64,000 nt of DNA, from positions 3,331,501-3,395,500 of the forward strand of contig CM062219.1 of assembly GCA_031216445.1 (NCBI GenBank). The letters are read 5' to 3'. Shown in pieces: positions 11,145-22,524 of this stretch. The notes beneath the pieces are model-generated. The model was not told the DNA's origin and ran no database searches. It saw only the letters and a list, made by a program, of their open reading frames with translations. Made by a program: the position numbers and the translations under genes. Source of the DNA: Lateolabrax maculatus. Lineage: Eukaryota; Chordata; Actinopteri; Acropomatiformes; Lateolabracidae. Numbering within the stretch: the first letter of the stretch is position 1; each line of letters begins with the position of its first letter.

Positions 11145-11166
11145 ATATATATATATATATATATAT
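11145..11166. repeat. (AT)n microsatellite
   Basis: About 22 bp of alternating AT in the divergent intergenic region. Confidence 0.9.
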
Positions 11167-11279
11167 TATATGTTATGATATAAAAGGGAAAGTTATACAC
11201 TTTACTGACAGCTGAGAGAGTTTAAGCTGTTTAAAACCATGTTTGTGTTCTGCGAAGTTAGATTTGCAATATACGTGAT

Positions 11280-11465
11280 GTATAAAACTATTGGTTTTGT
11301 CCAACCAATAGTACAAAACATACATTTAAATTATTAAAATAATAAAAGAGAAAGGCATCAAATCCTCACATATGAGAAGACTGGAACCATGAAATGTTTT
11401 TGATCGAGAATTTACTTATTAATAAATTATTATAAAAATAGTAATGACTAAACTGGATTAATCAA
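11280..11465 (-). repeat. dispersed repeat family B, fragment
   Basis: Shares TTTTGTCCAACCA and AAATCCTCACATATGAGAAG with the fuller minus-strand copy at 41405-41760. Confidence 0.55.
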
Positions 11466-12129
11466 GGGATGGTTTAAGCTTTACTTGTATAAACTGTTGG
11501 GTAAGTTTAAGTTGTTTATTTGTCATATGCACAACAATTACAGTGAAGTCATTGACAATGAAAATATTGAATCTCAGCAATCTAATGCATGAAAACTGCA
11601 AGGAAGAGGGAGTGAGACAGCACCTGGATCCATTATCGGGTTATCTCTCTCCCCATTGAGGAGTACAGTACGTTTCAACATTACTGAATTAAAACTGTGC
11701 TAAACCTCAAACTTTCAGGGCAGGCCCTAGTTACCAAAAATATTACAGTCTATAGCTATAACCAAATAACAACTTTGATTCAGAGGGACACTTGAAATGA
11801 CACTCAATACTCCTCAATGTGTTTATAGACTTATACATATGAATAAATTACAGATAATCTAATCTTAATAAGAAAATCTAGGCTACAACAAACATAGGCT
11901 AGTGCAGAAGTTAAAATACAGGAATAACATAATATATAAAATGTGGTTCTAAAGTACTGTGATAGCAGATGTGTACAGTAAAAAAGTGTACAGATAAAAG
12001 TAGTAATATGTATAAATATACAGAGATGTAAACAAAGGTAAAGTGTAGTTTAATTTATAATAAAACATCCTATTTTATGAGCTCTGCATATGTTTTGTAA
12101 GCAAACATCTTAATTAGTAAATTAACCAG

Positions 12130-12300
12130 TTACTAAAGCTGTCAAATAATTGTAGTAGAGTTTAAAGTGCAATATTTCCCTCTGAGATTTAGAGTAGCAG
12201 TAGAAAGCAGCGTGAAAGGAAAAAACTCAAGTACAAGTATCCCAAATTTGTACTTAAATCCACTATGTGACTAAATCCACCTAGTTACATTCCACCTCTG
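12130..12300 (+). repeat. dispersed repeat family A, 3' fragment
   Basis: Carries the family-A phrases CAATATTTCCCTCTGAGAT, CAAATTTGTACTTAAA and TAGTTACATTCCACC, shared with copies at 24985-25315 and 61000-61375. Confidence 0.65.
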
Positions 12301-12359
12301 GATTATTGCAGAGAAAGAATAACATAAATCTGACACTTTTACGCGCTTTCTTCACGCAC

Positions 12360-12642
12360 ACCTGCGTCAATTTTCTTCCTTCGCCAAACGTCCAGGAAGT
12401 GACGTGTCCCTACTTCCGCCCGTCGTCCGGTTGACTCGCCCTCGATCCGCTGCTGGCGACCAATCCTCCGCCTCGGTAGCATCTCGGTGCGGACGCAGCG
12501 AACACACACCGGACTTCACCTCCTCCTCCTCCTCCTCCTCTCGCCCCCCGTGTGTTTTTTCTTTTTAACCCCAACTTTGCTCCTCCGTTTCGAGGGAGGG
12601 GGGGACACGATCCAACGACTCCAGTCGCCCTCTTTTGGGACA
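12360..12642 (+). promoter_or_regulatory. scamp1: scamp1 proximal promoter and 5'UTR
   Basis: GC-rich and TATA-less. It contains a composite ETS/CRE-like sequence AGGAAGTGACGTG (12394-12406), an inverted ETS core ACTTCCG (12412-12418), a CCAAT box (12460-12464) and a (CTC)n tract (about 12520-12541) in the presumed 5'UTR. A at -3 of the ATG is consistent with a good Kozak context. Confidence 0.6.
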
Positions 12643-12699
12643 ATGTCCGATTTCGACAGCAACCCGTTCGCGGACCCGGAGTTCAGCAACCCGTTTCAG
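12643..12699 (+). CDS. scamp1: scamp1 coding exon 1
   Basis: MSDFDSNPFADPEFSNPFQ: 19 codons with the first two NPF motifs, donor GTAACG. Nearly identical to the vertebrate SCAMP1 N-terminus. Confidence 0.97.
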
Positions 12700-15600
12700 G
12701 TAACGTCCGTTAGCCACGTTAGCATTAGCTCCCGGGGCAGTTCACGTTAAAAAAAAAAAACACGGTTGACGTTAACTCGGGAAGTCAGACACCCGGTGGT
12801 TCTTTGTGTTAAACAGCTGTGTAGTTAATGACACTAACAGCTGCTTAGTTCACTTGTTTGCAGGCTGTAGTTTGCGGTCTGTCGCCTCACGTTGGGTGAC
12901 TTTGCCGGACAGGTGAGAGCTCAGGTGTTGTCTCTGCCGCAGGTTGGGTGTGTGCCACCTATATTTGTTTTTTAATAGATTGCGGTTGTTGTTCTAATGT
13001 TGTTCCTGTTTTAATCAGAAGTGGAGGAAGTATTCAGATCACCCTGTAAAAGTACTGTGGAACAGTATGTAAGTATTATCAGCAAAGTTTAAATCAATAA
13101 TAAAAGCACTCAGTGGTCCCTTTTTTTCAGCATTGTGACAATGCATTTTCCAGCTAATCCAAGAGTTATTTATTATTTATTTTTTAAGTAGTTTATTTAT
13201 CTTAAGAAGTAGGAGAAATCAACCCATAAAGCAACACTTAATCCTCCTGTTTATCACAAACATTCACATTCAAAGTCACCATATTTGGACTTGACAGGAA
13301 GGGTAACAGTCGTGAAAAGTAACTAAAGCTGTCAGACAAATGTAGTGCAGTAAATAGAACAATATTTACTTCTGAGATGAAGTATAAAGTTGCTTAAAAT
13401 GCAAACACTCAAAGTATAACTACCTTGAATTCGTAGTAAAGTTCAGTACTTGAGGAAATGTACTTAAATGGCTTAAATTTGATTAGATCCCCATATATAA
13501 AACCACGGATGATTATGATAATAACTCAACCCGAGGTCCTGGATTTGAGAGGGTGATTCTTGGATATATACATTTTTAAATAGGCTATTAAAATAGTCAT
13601 TTGAGTGACTCGCTCTCCAAAACAGAGAAGTAAATGAGAGCAGATCATACAGGATGATTGTGGTTGTACCACAATTGTATTTTGTCACCGTCATGCCCTT
13701 TTTTTCAGTGTTGGCTGTTGGCCGTGTGTTAACAGTGTCTTGTCATGGTGAAAGCATGCATTTGATCATGTGCTCTTCAAGCCTTTCAGCCTCCCTCAGC
13801 AAGTCTACAGCGGCGTTCCCCTCTCTGTCCTTATTATCAGGTGTACTATACACGGGCACTCAGACAGCAACTCATTTAGCATTTTTATTAGAGCTGAAAA
13901 GATTAGGTGGCTCATTGGTTAGTCAAGCGACGGAAAGCTTATCTGCAACTGTTCTGATAATCAATCGATTGCCTAAGGAGTCCTGTATCAGTTGGACTAG
14001 ACTTTATTTTTCACTATTCTATATACTAAGTCAATCAAAAGAAAATTAATTTGAAACTATTTTGATAAATTTTGAGACAGGAAACAGGTGTAGAACGAGG
14101 GAGTATGACCTGTATCAAAGGTCGCTGGCGACATTGTGGTTATATGGAATGAGCTGAAACCTTTCAGCTACATTTTTAATTAAAAATACCAAATATTTGA
14201 TGTGAGAATTCACTACTTTTCTTGGTCTTACATGATAGTAAATGTAATATTTTTGTGGTTTGCTCAGATAAAACATGACATTGAACGATGGCAACTTGTT
14301 TCTGATGTTTTATAGACCAAATAGTTAATTAAGAAAATACATAAATAGATAAATAATACATTACTAGTCAAGTAATCAACTAGTTAATCTTCTTTTCATG
14401 GAATAAGTTTTCCATGCTGTAATTGGCTGATACATTATGGCACATACTGTATCTTCCTACGAGTACAATGACTGATTTCTCCCATTTTAGAGGCTGTAAT
14501 GTGCTGCAGAAACTTAAGAAGTCTTTCCAACATCTTGCCCACTCAGTGTGTGATAGTGAAAGATGCTGACGGCACAGTTTGACCCGGCAGACACAGGAAA
14601 AGTGAATTATTCATGGAGCCACATTAACATACTGACATGACAAGTGAACCCCTGCTGTCCTGCCATTTTTTTTTTCTGTCATTTATTGGCTCACACTTTT
14701 TGGCCTGAGGAGAAATGGAGCTTTGTTCCCTTCTCTGAGCTATCTTCAATAGTTAATGAAATCATATGGTGCCGTCATGGCAACATGTGGTGCTAGGATC
14801 CCCTCTGGCGCCTTTCCTGCGAAATTTCATCACTCCAAGTCATGCATCAGATTGTTCATTCTGTTTTGGCCTATTTTTCTGGATGTAGGCTAATTACAGA
14901 AATTAGGCTCCCGTGTCAGTTAATAAAAAACCCCGTTAAGGAAGCGTAGATATCACATTATATCGTCTTACTTGCTTAATCAATTGTGAAATGTCACGCA
15001 CAGAGCATGGACTCCAACTGGTTTTCATTCTGCTGACCCAGCAGTGTGTTACATATTGCAGCTCCACGCGCAAACACAGTGCAGCAGGCAAAGTGTTGAA
15101 GTCTTGGATAAAGTGTCATCAGCTAGTGAGACTTCTGCACCTGCTCATGCAGCACAATGTCTGTTTTATTTTCAGCTACATCAGGACTCCGGCAGATAGA
15201 AGTCCGCCAGTTTTTTGCCTTGTTAGGTGACGGAAAATCCACAACCATGAAATTAGTTTTCACACAGACAGACGTGCAACAAGTGGACCGTGCGTGGTGA
15301 CCATTTGATTTTTACTTTTGTAGTTATAGATTTTAAAATGAAAACTTGGTGTTTATGCATGTGTTTTTTTTTTTTTTTCGGGCTGTGCAATAGGGCAACA
15401 TTAAACTTTAAACGCAACATACCCTCAAATATTCATGACCCTGGTCTGGTGACAAGTTGCAGCCTGTGTGTGTGTGTGGCAGCGAAAGAGATGCTCCCAG
15501 AAATTTAAGAGTCGGAGAGACAGCGAGAGGACTACACTGAGACTGGATAAGGATACTTGCAGGAATACACAGATTGGATTTATCTTGGGCAGCACATTTG

Positions 15601-18600
15601 AATGAAACTAGTTCCTGACTGACAGCAGCTGATGGTAAGCTTTTATACAAAGAAAGATGTGATAATGTAGCTAAAGTGACGTCTGCAGGAACAGGAATGT
15701 TACATGCAAACAGAGGCAGAAAACACTAAACTATGTACTTTTAAAATTTGTGGTAGGTGTAGTTGAATACACGCCATAAGTAAATATAGAGGCTTTTTAT
15801 GAATGCTTCCTTCTTTATTTCACTTTGTGTGTTGACATAGTAAAACTGTCAGTCACAAGCCTTTGTAAACAAGGTTGTTAAAATGTGCTCGTCTTGCAAA
15901 TCAGGAATGTGTTTAAAAGGATTAGAAAAGGTGCTTTAGGAGTTTTTGTGCCTAGCACAGCATACTAGAAAAACACAGTCTCCCTTTTTATTTCTGTCTT
16001 TAGCAGCCAGAAGCATTCGCCGCCCCTTCTGAAGCTCATGGACTTGGCTATATATAGACGTCTTCCCGTGAAAATTATTGGAATCATCCTGTCTTTGCCA
16101 GTATTGAATTATAGGCCTGTTGCATTTTGAATAAAGAGGGCTGTTTGGCCCCGATCTGGCAGAATAATGGTGGGTTTTTACACTCACACGTGCCATTTTA
16201 CTCTTACCGTAGAGATTTCCTCTGCTGTCCTTGGTAAAAACACAAAGATAAACACATCAACACTGACACCAAAACTATTCATAACGCTTGAGTAATTTGC
16301 TACTTTTATTAAGGATTTCTTCTACAGTTTATGTTTAGCTTATTGAAAGTGTTTTTAATCTGTTTTCTCAGGATCCATCAGTGACACAAGTTCGACAGGC
16401 TGCTCCTCCCGGGTTAGAGGAGTACAATCCCTTCACAGATGCCAAACCAGTGAGTACTTTTCCAGTTAATCCAGTGGCAGTTTGTTCACAAATCAAATAG
16501 ATTTTAACAAAATTAACAGGATTCAGAGGATTGTTTTAGGTCTAAAGCGATTTGTGTTATTTCGGATGATCCGATCGCCATGAGAATATAATCGTCACTT
16601 TTAATTAAAGATTGTGTGAAACGGGAAATAAGACAAGTCCCTGAGCATGGCGTATAATTAGCAGCGCTCATCACTCCTAGATATCGTCATAATCATCACA
16701 CACAAATTTAACAAGTGTTAGTAACCTTCTAATTCAAATAGTCAGTCCCAGTTTATTATTTACAAGTCTTACAAGGTTTAAATGTCATTTTAATTCGATT
16801 GAAAATAAATATTGACAAACAAAAATGTCTAAATCCAGATTTATTTTTAAGACTGATTCAAAGCATGCCGTTCCATAAGATGAAACCATAGTGGTTTCAA
16901 ACATCAGGATTTTGAGATAATTAATGAGACAAGAAGAATAATCCTCTGCTTCTCAAATCTTTTTTCTGACTCTTCTTTTATCTTTCCCTTTTTTCTCTTG
17001 TAAAATATTGGATAATATTTACCACTTCAGGCCTCTAAAACATATTCAGATTAATTGATGTGAGAAGTTTATTGGAGAAAGATAAGATGATGAGATGTGG
17101 TTGAGAGCTCTGAAAAGCTTAGATTGTTTTGTTACCCAGCACTGTTGTTGACGGTTTGATTTTAATGTAATTAATGTGACTAACTGGAGTCAAACAGTGC
17201 TTATACTGTTTCACAGTTACAACTCTATATTTTTATTGTCACTGTTTAAGAGGCCTGTGTTGCAAGAGACACTGTTTGTGACTTTAAATACATATATGTT
17301 TTCCCTGTAGACGCCTGCGGGTATGGCGCCGAAGCCTGCAGCACCCACCGTCAACACACAACCGGCCATCATGAAACCCACAGAGGAGCCTCCGGCCTAC
17401 TCACAGCCTCAGGTACAGGTATAACTGACCACAGCTGGACTGCACACAGCCAAAAACACTATTTCTATATATATATATATATGTGTGTGTGTGTCAATAC
17501 AAGCAAGCAGACTGTGACATGTCCAATGGTTTAGTCCAGCATTGACAGCAGAGAATCTGCGAGTGTATTGAAGGCGGAAAATACACTAACATGGCAGCTG
17601 GTTTCCTGCTGAGTTTGTGGACAGAAACGTAGCGCCGCAGGAGGCTGTTTCCATCTGCGACTTGGCTTTCTAGCTGAGGGAGACACAGAGTCGGCGAGGC
17701 ACCCAGGCAGCCAGAGGAAATAACTTGTGACGGTGCATCTCATTTGTAGACCGGCTCCTGGGAACATGTTGTTGTGATGTCTCGCTCCCTGCTGCTGCCC
17801 CTGTAGAGAATTGGATTTATTCCAAATATAGAAACAGAGGATTCCAATTGAGCTGAACAAACAGTCAGTCTAACACTCGACGCACGCTCCTGTACTTTTA
17901 CCAGTGTGTTGACATCTGTTTTATGTGTGTGTGTGTGTGTGTGTAGGAGCAGACGCGAGGAGCTGCTGAGCTGTTGAGGAGACAGGAGGAGCTGGAAAGA
18001 AAGGCTGCAGAGCTGGACCGCCGGGAGAGAGAAATGCAGTCACTCAGTGCTTCAGGAGGTCAGCATCAGACACCAACATAAGAAAGAAAGAAAACAAATA
18101 AGCGCATTTCCCCAAAATGTTGAACTATTCCTTTAAATTCCCATAGCTTCTCTACAGAGCCTGTCCAAATGGAGACAGGCTTAAATCATATCTCCTTAAT
18201 TTTTAATTCACTGCCAACCACATGATGAGTTTGTCGAAAACAAACATGTTAAAGATTCTTTTTCTGTGACGACATTAACATGCACACAAGAATCAATGCA
18301 GGGAATCAGAGAATGCATTAACTGTACATGCACTGCATTAACTCTGTTTTAAGTCAAGGCTGTTATTGATAAGTTATCCTCCAAAACATGAGCTCACGTT
18401 TCTCTAAAAACTCACAGTCTTTCCTTGTGTTGTCCTGTTTCAGGCAGGAAAAACAACTGGCCCCCCCTCCCCGAGAAACTCCCTGTGGGCCCCTGTTTCT
18501 ACCATGACATTACAGTGGACATCCCTGTAGAGTTTCAGAAGACAGTCAAGATCATGTATTACCTCTGGATGTGTGAGTAACGCTTTTTATTCCTTTTATT

Positions 18601-21515
18601 TTATTTTTTCTTATGTTGACCACCCTTAACCCACAGATGAAGTGAGTGAAGAGTCAGATATAAACAGCTTACAGCCATCTAGAGCTGAAAAAAATAGTCG
18701 AGAAATCGATTTGTTTGATTCGACAGAAAAATAATCGGCAACTGTTTTGATAATCGATTAATCATTTCGTCATTTCCAAGATAAAATGCTTACAGTAGTT
18801 CCAGCTTCTCATTTTCGTACTGACGTATTGCTGTTGTGGTTGTTGAAATCTGTAAAATTCTTACATTTTAATTCAAATTTGTATAAAGTGCTTTTATTAT
18901 TTTTAATTAGGAGAAAATATTATTATCTGAATGTAAAGTAACAATATATGGATGTTATTTTGCTTGTACCCTTTAATACAACTAAAACACAATGAGAGAA
19001 ACCACCTTTAAAGTTTCTGGTTTTTACTCGGCCTGCCTGCTGGCCAAATGCCAAACTCTGAACTCTGTGTTACTACTCCAAGGCAAGCTGTTTTTTAATG
19101 ACTGGTAGTTTATATAATTGATGATGAGGAGTATTTTTCCCGTCAGCATGTTCATATGTACTGCATCCATCCACACTTTGTAGGCTTTTACTACCCAATT
19201 AAAACACTTCCAAATCATAGAAGAAGATATAGTCCAAATCAACAGTCTTTAATTGGATTTAATGCAATAAATAGCCTGGTTTAAGTTGATATATAGTGTT
19301 ACAGTCTATCTACCTAAGTGAAGATGGACTCCCCCTTTGAATAAGACCCACTGCTTCTCCTCCCTCTTCAACCTTTACAGTTCAGTCCTAATGATGGTAA
19401 AAATTACACTTTCCTTCTGGGATTCAGGGAATGAAGTGGCACACGGCAGCCACATGACAAGGGCACGTGGAGTCATGTGGCCTGATGAAGTGACTGGGTC
19501 AGATGATTGCTTAAAGGTTGGTTTAGATACAGACAGTGGTGGAAGAAGTACTCTGAGCTTTTATGGCCTGTTTCAGGATGATGTATATTATATAATACTG
19601 AATTATAATTATGCCATAATGTGTTCATCACTTTAATGTTGCATCAGTTAAAGGTGGAGCTCATTTTTATTGCTTTATATACTGCAGGGTGGCTCAGGAA
19701 TTTCTGCCCTGGATTTATAAAGTCTAAATCCTAAACTATAACAATACATCATAATTTATTTGTTGATAATATTTTGTATTATTAATCTGAATCTGCAAAA
19801 AAATGTAAAGTTGTCAAATACATGTGATGAGTAGAAGTATAAATACTAATAAATGTACTTATTTACTTTCCATTACTGGATACAGACTTCAGAGAGCAGT
19901 TGATACTTCCCGTCCCTCCTTCTCTTTTATTTTTTTCAGATTATTTGTCTGAATTTCATACTTTTTGTTGCAAAAAATCCCCTAGATTTCCTCCCCCCAA
20001 GCTCCAGTAGAAAGGATCCTGAGCAAACACCAGCACCACCCCCGCTCACTGCTGGTATGTCAGCCAGCAGGGTAACGCCATATTTCACAGCGTGATGTAA
20101 AATCCCTTCAGGTTTACAGACTCTGGTACTGTACAACGCCTTTAACCATGCAGTTAGGACCCCAAGAACAAATGGTAATGATGAATTATTAAATGTGTGT
20201 GTCCAGTTCTCAGTCCTGCACAGTGTTGCATGTTGAAATATTAAGTGTCTGTGCTTCCTCCGCTTCCATCCTGAACCTGACTTGGCAGGACACTGGACAC
20301 TGCTGCACCAGCCAGCCTTCTTTCCGAGCTCTAACATCTACAGTGACACGCCAACGCTGCCACACTGTCCCACTTTCACTAAAAGCTCCATCCAGATATT
20401 TACTGTACATTTTTCTCCATTGTTTCTGCTCGTACTTTAGTTCACACCGGGACGCTGCTGGCTAACATGGTGGGCTGCCTGGCTTGGTTCTGTGTGGACG
20501 CTGGACGTGGGGTGGACTTTGGCTTGTCCATCCTCTGGTTCATGCTCTTCACACCGTGTTCCTTCGTCTGCTGGTACAGACCGCTTTACGGAGCATTCAG
20601 GTAAACAACACAAATGTATTCACATTGAATGTGAACATAAAATGCTCCCCCACTGTGTTGTCCATATCCTGATTATTATTATTTTTCTCTTTCTGCAGGA
20701 GTGACAGCTCGTTCAGGTTCTTTGTTTTCTTCTTCGTGTACATCTGTCAGTTTGGCATCTACGTTCTCCAGTGTATTGGCATCAGTGGTTGGGGTGCCAG
20801 GTGAGAAAACAGGGCAAGACGAGACCCAGCGATGTGTATTTTAATTTTTAGTGCTGCTGCCCCTAGAGAAAAAGTCAGTAACCTAAATCAGTTAGATTAT
20901 CTCCCAGTATATACTAAACACTTCAGTAATTTCCTAAAACACTCACTCAAACATTACTCAAACAGGAGTTAATAGTGCATTTGTTTGGAACTATTTTCAG
21001 CTGCGAATTAATACACGTTTCATGCGCAGTTGAGTATTTATGACAGCAGGATGGAGTATATGGGATTGAGTATAAATAAACTTCAGTGCCTATGATCATT
21101 GTTGACTAAAAGAAAAGTTTAGAAGATAATTTCTTAATGACTTTCTCGTCCTCAGTGGGTGGATCTCCGCTTTGACTGGCCTGAATCGGAGCATCCCAGT
21201 GGGCATCATAATGATCCTCATCGCCGCTCTCTTTACCTCACTGGCTGTCATGTCCCTCATCATGTTCAAAAAGGTAGACACACAACAAACCTAGAAGAAG
21301 TTTAAGAAGTCTCAAATTCTGTTCGGTTTTAATTCATCTCTTTTTGCCCTCCTCGTCCTCATCAGGTCCACGCGATGTATCGTACCACTGGAGCCAGCTT
21401 TGAGAGGGCTCAGCAGGAGTTTGCCACAGGCGTCATGTCCAACAAGACGGTCCAGACGGCCGCCGCTAATGCCGCCTCTAGGGCTGCTCAAGAAACCTTC
21501 AAGGAGCAGATCTGA
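12643..21515 (+). CDS. scamp1: Secretory carrier-associated membrane protein 1 (complete)
   Basis: Four-helix protein of post-Golgi recycling carriers and endosomes, involved in vesicle traffic and endocytosis. Nine coding exons (12643-12699, 16372-16449, 17311-17412, 17947-18058, 18444-18572, 20441-20600, 20699-20800, 21156-21273, 21366-21515) total 1008 bp, 335 residues; human is 338. The cytosolic N-terminus has three NPF motifs (residues 7-9, 16-18, 38-40) that bind EH domains. A Pro-rich stretch with NTQPAIMKPTEE is followed by a coiled coil at about 80-112 (RRQEELERKAAELDRREREM). The core has four membrane helices at about 153-173, 179-199, 216-236 and 258-280, with the conserved E-peptide CWYRPLYGAFR at 203-213. 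The C-terminal tail keeps ATGVMSNKTVQTAAANAA. NPF motifs and the tail fit SCAMP1 rather than SCAMP4/5. All junctions are GT-AG. Exon 3 has two in-frame donors; the second would add Val-Gln (337 residues). Confidence 0.97.
13018..13466 (+). repeat. dispersed repeat family A, near full length
   Basis: Runs from GTGGAGGAAGTATTCAGATC to AGTACTTGAGGAAATGTACT, the typical ends of this teleost interspersed family. Related copies are at 19531, 24985, 26345, 39690 (inverted) and 61000. Confidence 0.7.
13880..14400 (+). repeat. dispersed repeat family B
   Basis: Starts TTAGAGCTGAAAAGATTAG, contains TTTTATAGACCAAATAGTTAATT and ends in a run of TAGTCAAGTAATCAACTAGTT. Diverged copy of the AT-rich family represented at 41405, 49640 and 59695. 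Confidence 0.6.
16372..16449 (+). CDS. scamp1: scamp1 coding exon 2
   Basis: 26 codons: DPSVTQVRQAAPPGLEEYNP then FTDAKP, containing the third NPF. Acceptor TTTTCTCAG, donor GTGAGT. Confidence 0.96.
16450..17310 (+). other. scamp1 intron 2
   Basis: 861 bp of AT-rich intron; nothing recognisable. Confidence 0.8.
17311..17412 (+). CDS. scamp1: scamp1 coding exon 3
   Basis: 34 codons of Pro/Ala-rich linker with NTQPAIMKPTEEPPAYSQPQ. Acceptor CCCTGTAG. Two consecutive donors (GTACAG after 17412, GTATAA after 17418) are both in frame and both lack G at +5; the shorter form is given, the longer adds Val-Gln. Confidence 0.9.
17413..17946 (+). other. scamp1 intron 3
   Basis: 534 bp. It has a TA/TG microsatellite (about 17466-17494) and a (GT)10 run (17925-17944) directly against the acceptor AG at 17945-17946. 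Confidence 0.85.
17925..17944 (+). repeat. (GT)n in the splice acceptor region
   Basis: An unbroken GT run occupies the place of the polypyrimidine tract of scamp1 intron 3, ending right at the acceptor AG. Confidence 0.9.
17947..18058 (+). CDS. scamp1: scamp1 coding exon 4
   Basis: 112 bp encoding EQTRGAAELLRRQEELERKA then AELDRREREMQSLSASG plus one base: the SCAMP coiled coil. Donor GTCAGC. The length is not a multiple of three, so skipping would shift the frame. Confidence 0.95.
18059..18443 (+). other. scamp1 intron 4
   Basis: 385 bp; nothing recognisable. Confidence 0.8.
18444..18572 (+). CDS. scamp1: scamp1 coding exon 5
   Basis: RKNNWPPLPEKLPVGPCFYH then DITVDIPVEFQKTVKIMYYL and WM: the conserved amphipathic segment and start of helix 1. 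Acceptor GTTTCAG, donor GTGAGT; ends with the T of a split Phe codon. Confidence 0.97.
18678..18960 (+). repeat. dispersed repeat family B, partial
   Basis: Begins TAGAGCTGAAAAAAATAGTC and contains AATAATCGGCAACTGTTTTG and ATAATCGATTAATC, the family's diagnostic 5' end. Confidence 0.65.
19531..19885 (+). repeat. dispersed repeat family A
   Basis: Begins AGTGGTGGAAGAAGTACTCTG; the internal TTAAAGGTGGAGC phrase is shared with 61070 (GGTAAAGGTGGAGCC). Ends TTCCATTACTGG. Confidence 0.65.
20441..20600 (+). CDS. scamp1: scamp1 coding exon 6
   Basis: HTGTLLANMVGCLAWFCVDA through FVCWYRPLYGAF: end of helix 1, helix 2 and the E-peptide. Donor GTAAAC. The stretch after Phe-160 differs from mammalian SCAMP1 but the rest is nearly identical. 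Confidence 0.97.
20699..20800 (+). CDS. scamp1: scamp1 coding exon 7
   Basis: SDSSFRFFVFFFVYICQFGI then YVLQCIGISGWGA: membrane helix 3. Acceptor TTCTGCAG, donor GTGAGA. Confidence 0.97.
20801..21155 (+). other. scamp1 intron 7
   Basis: 355 bp; nothing recognisable. Confidence 0.8.
21156..21273 (+). CDS. scamp1: scamp1 coding exon 8
   Basis: GWISALTGLNRSIPVGIIMI then LIAALFTSLAVMSLIMFKK: membrane helix 4. Acceptor CCTCAG, donor GTAGAC. Confidence 0.97.
21366..21515 (+). CDS. scamp1: scamp1 coding exon 9 (terminal)
   Basis: VHAMYRTTGASFERAQQEFA then TGVMSNKTVQTAAANAASRA and AQETFKEQI, TGA at 21513-21515. Cytosolic C-terminal tail, strongly conserved. Confidence 0.97.
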   Translation, partial: VHAMYRTTGASFERAQQEFATGVMSNKTVQTAAANAASRAAQETFKEQI

Positions 21516-22524
21516 TTGGCCTCGAGAGCTCGCTCATCTCTCCGTCCAACCCTGACCCCCCGCCCTCCGTCCTCCGTCCTCTGCTCACAAGTGCAACACC
21601 CATCTTCCACTTCCACTTCAACTGCCCTGTTTGAACACACGGAGAGTCCTTCTGACAATATCAAAGTGAGACGACAACCACTAGGAACATTCAGACGGGG
21701 CCGCGGCTCGCTTCGGTCCTACCCTACCTGCCCCGGCAACATTGTGCACTCTCATCACCGAGTCTGAGACCCCTCACCTGCACTGCACTCCTACCACTCA
21801 ACCAGCGTGCTCAACTTTTAGTTTTCTGTGTGAGTTTGTGTGTGTGTGTGTGTGGCCAATTTAATGAATGTTTGTGTGCCTCTTTAAATGGCCTGTCTGT
21901 CCTCTGTAGACAGATTCTAATGTAGCTGAACCAAGTCTGACGTTCTAAACATACCCGGGCATTCTCCCACCACCAACCATCCCCAGCTTCATTGGCTTCC
22001 CGTGCGTCAGGCCTTTTCTTTGATTTATCGACCCAATCGCTACTTCCTGTTTTTAAATTAATTTATTATCATGCAAATGGAGGTCATCCAGTACTCTGTA
22101 GTTGTCGGTTAATGCACGTGCAGCGGCGTTCTCGGATTCATTTGGCTGTTTTCCATGCCTACATGACTCAACACTGCTGCCCCCCGGTGGTGTGACTTTG
22201 TATTGTTGAAGATGAATGCTGTGCATTCCAGTTCACTGCCTTGCCTTCTACTTTCTGCTTTCCTCAGAATTTGTTTTTTAGAAAAGTGTGTAGTCTTACT
22301 TCCTTAAAGTGATGCATCACCCAAAATCGTATTTGTTAAGTATCAAACGCTCACCCCTGTAGACCGTAGGGCTAATGATGATTTTCATTCTCCAGTTACC
22401 TGCCATGGAAGTGTATTTAAATTGCTATTATTGAATTTACAACGATGGAAGACAGAGAAAAAGCCAACAAACATTTGGTATTCTTAGCCGGACTAATAAC
22501 GTGGCTCTAGAGATGGAAAGGTCT

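Larger units (their letters stand above)
10907..12359. other. ap3b1/scamp1 divergent intergenic region
   Basis: 1.5 kb between the two proximal promoters. It is mostly AT-rich repeat debris: an (AT)n tract (11145-11166), a family-B fragment (about 11280-11465, minus) and a family-A fragment (about 12130-12300). The X-box is the only motif that stands out. Confidence 0.7.
12700..16371 (+). other. scamp1 intron 1
   Basis: 3.7 kb. It holds a near full-length family-A repeat (13018-13466) and a family-B repeat (13880-14400). The rest shows nothing recognisable. Confidence 0.8.
18573..20440 (+). other. scamp1 intron 5
   Basis: 1.9 kb holding a family-B fragment (18678-18960) and a family-A copy (19531-19885). 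Confidence 0.8.

Noticed and set aside
13654..14049. 131-codon plus-strand open frame in scamp1 intron 1
   Set aside because: It runs into a family-B repeat, so its openness is not evidence of a gene.
19936..20337. 133-codon minus-strand open frame in scamp1 intron 5
   Set aside because: Antisense within an intron; no similarity recognised and no neighbouring exons.
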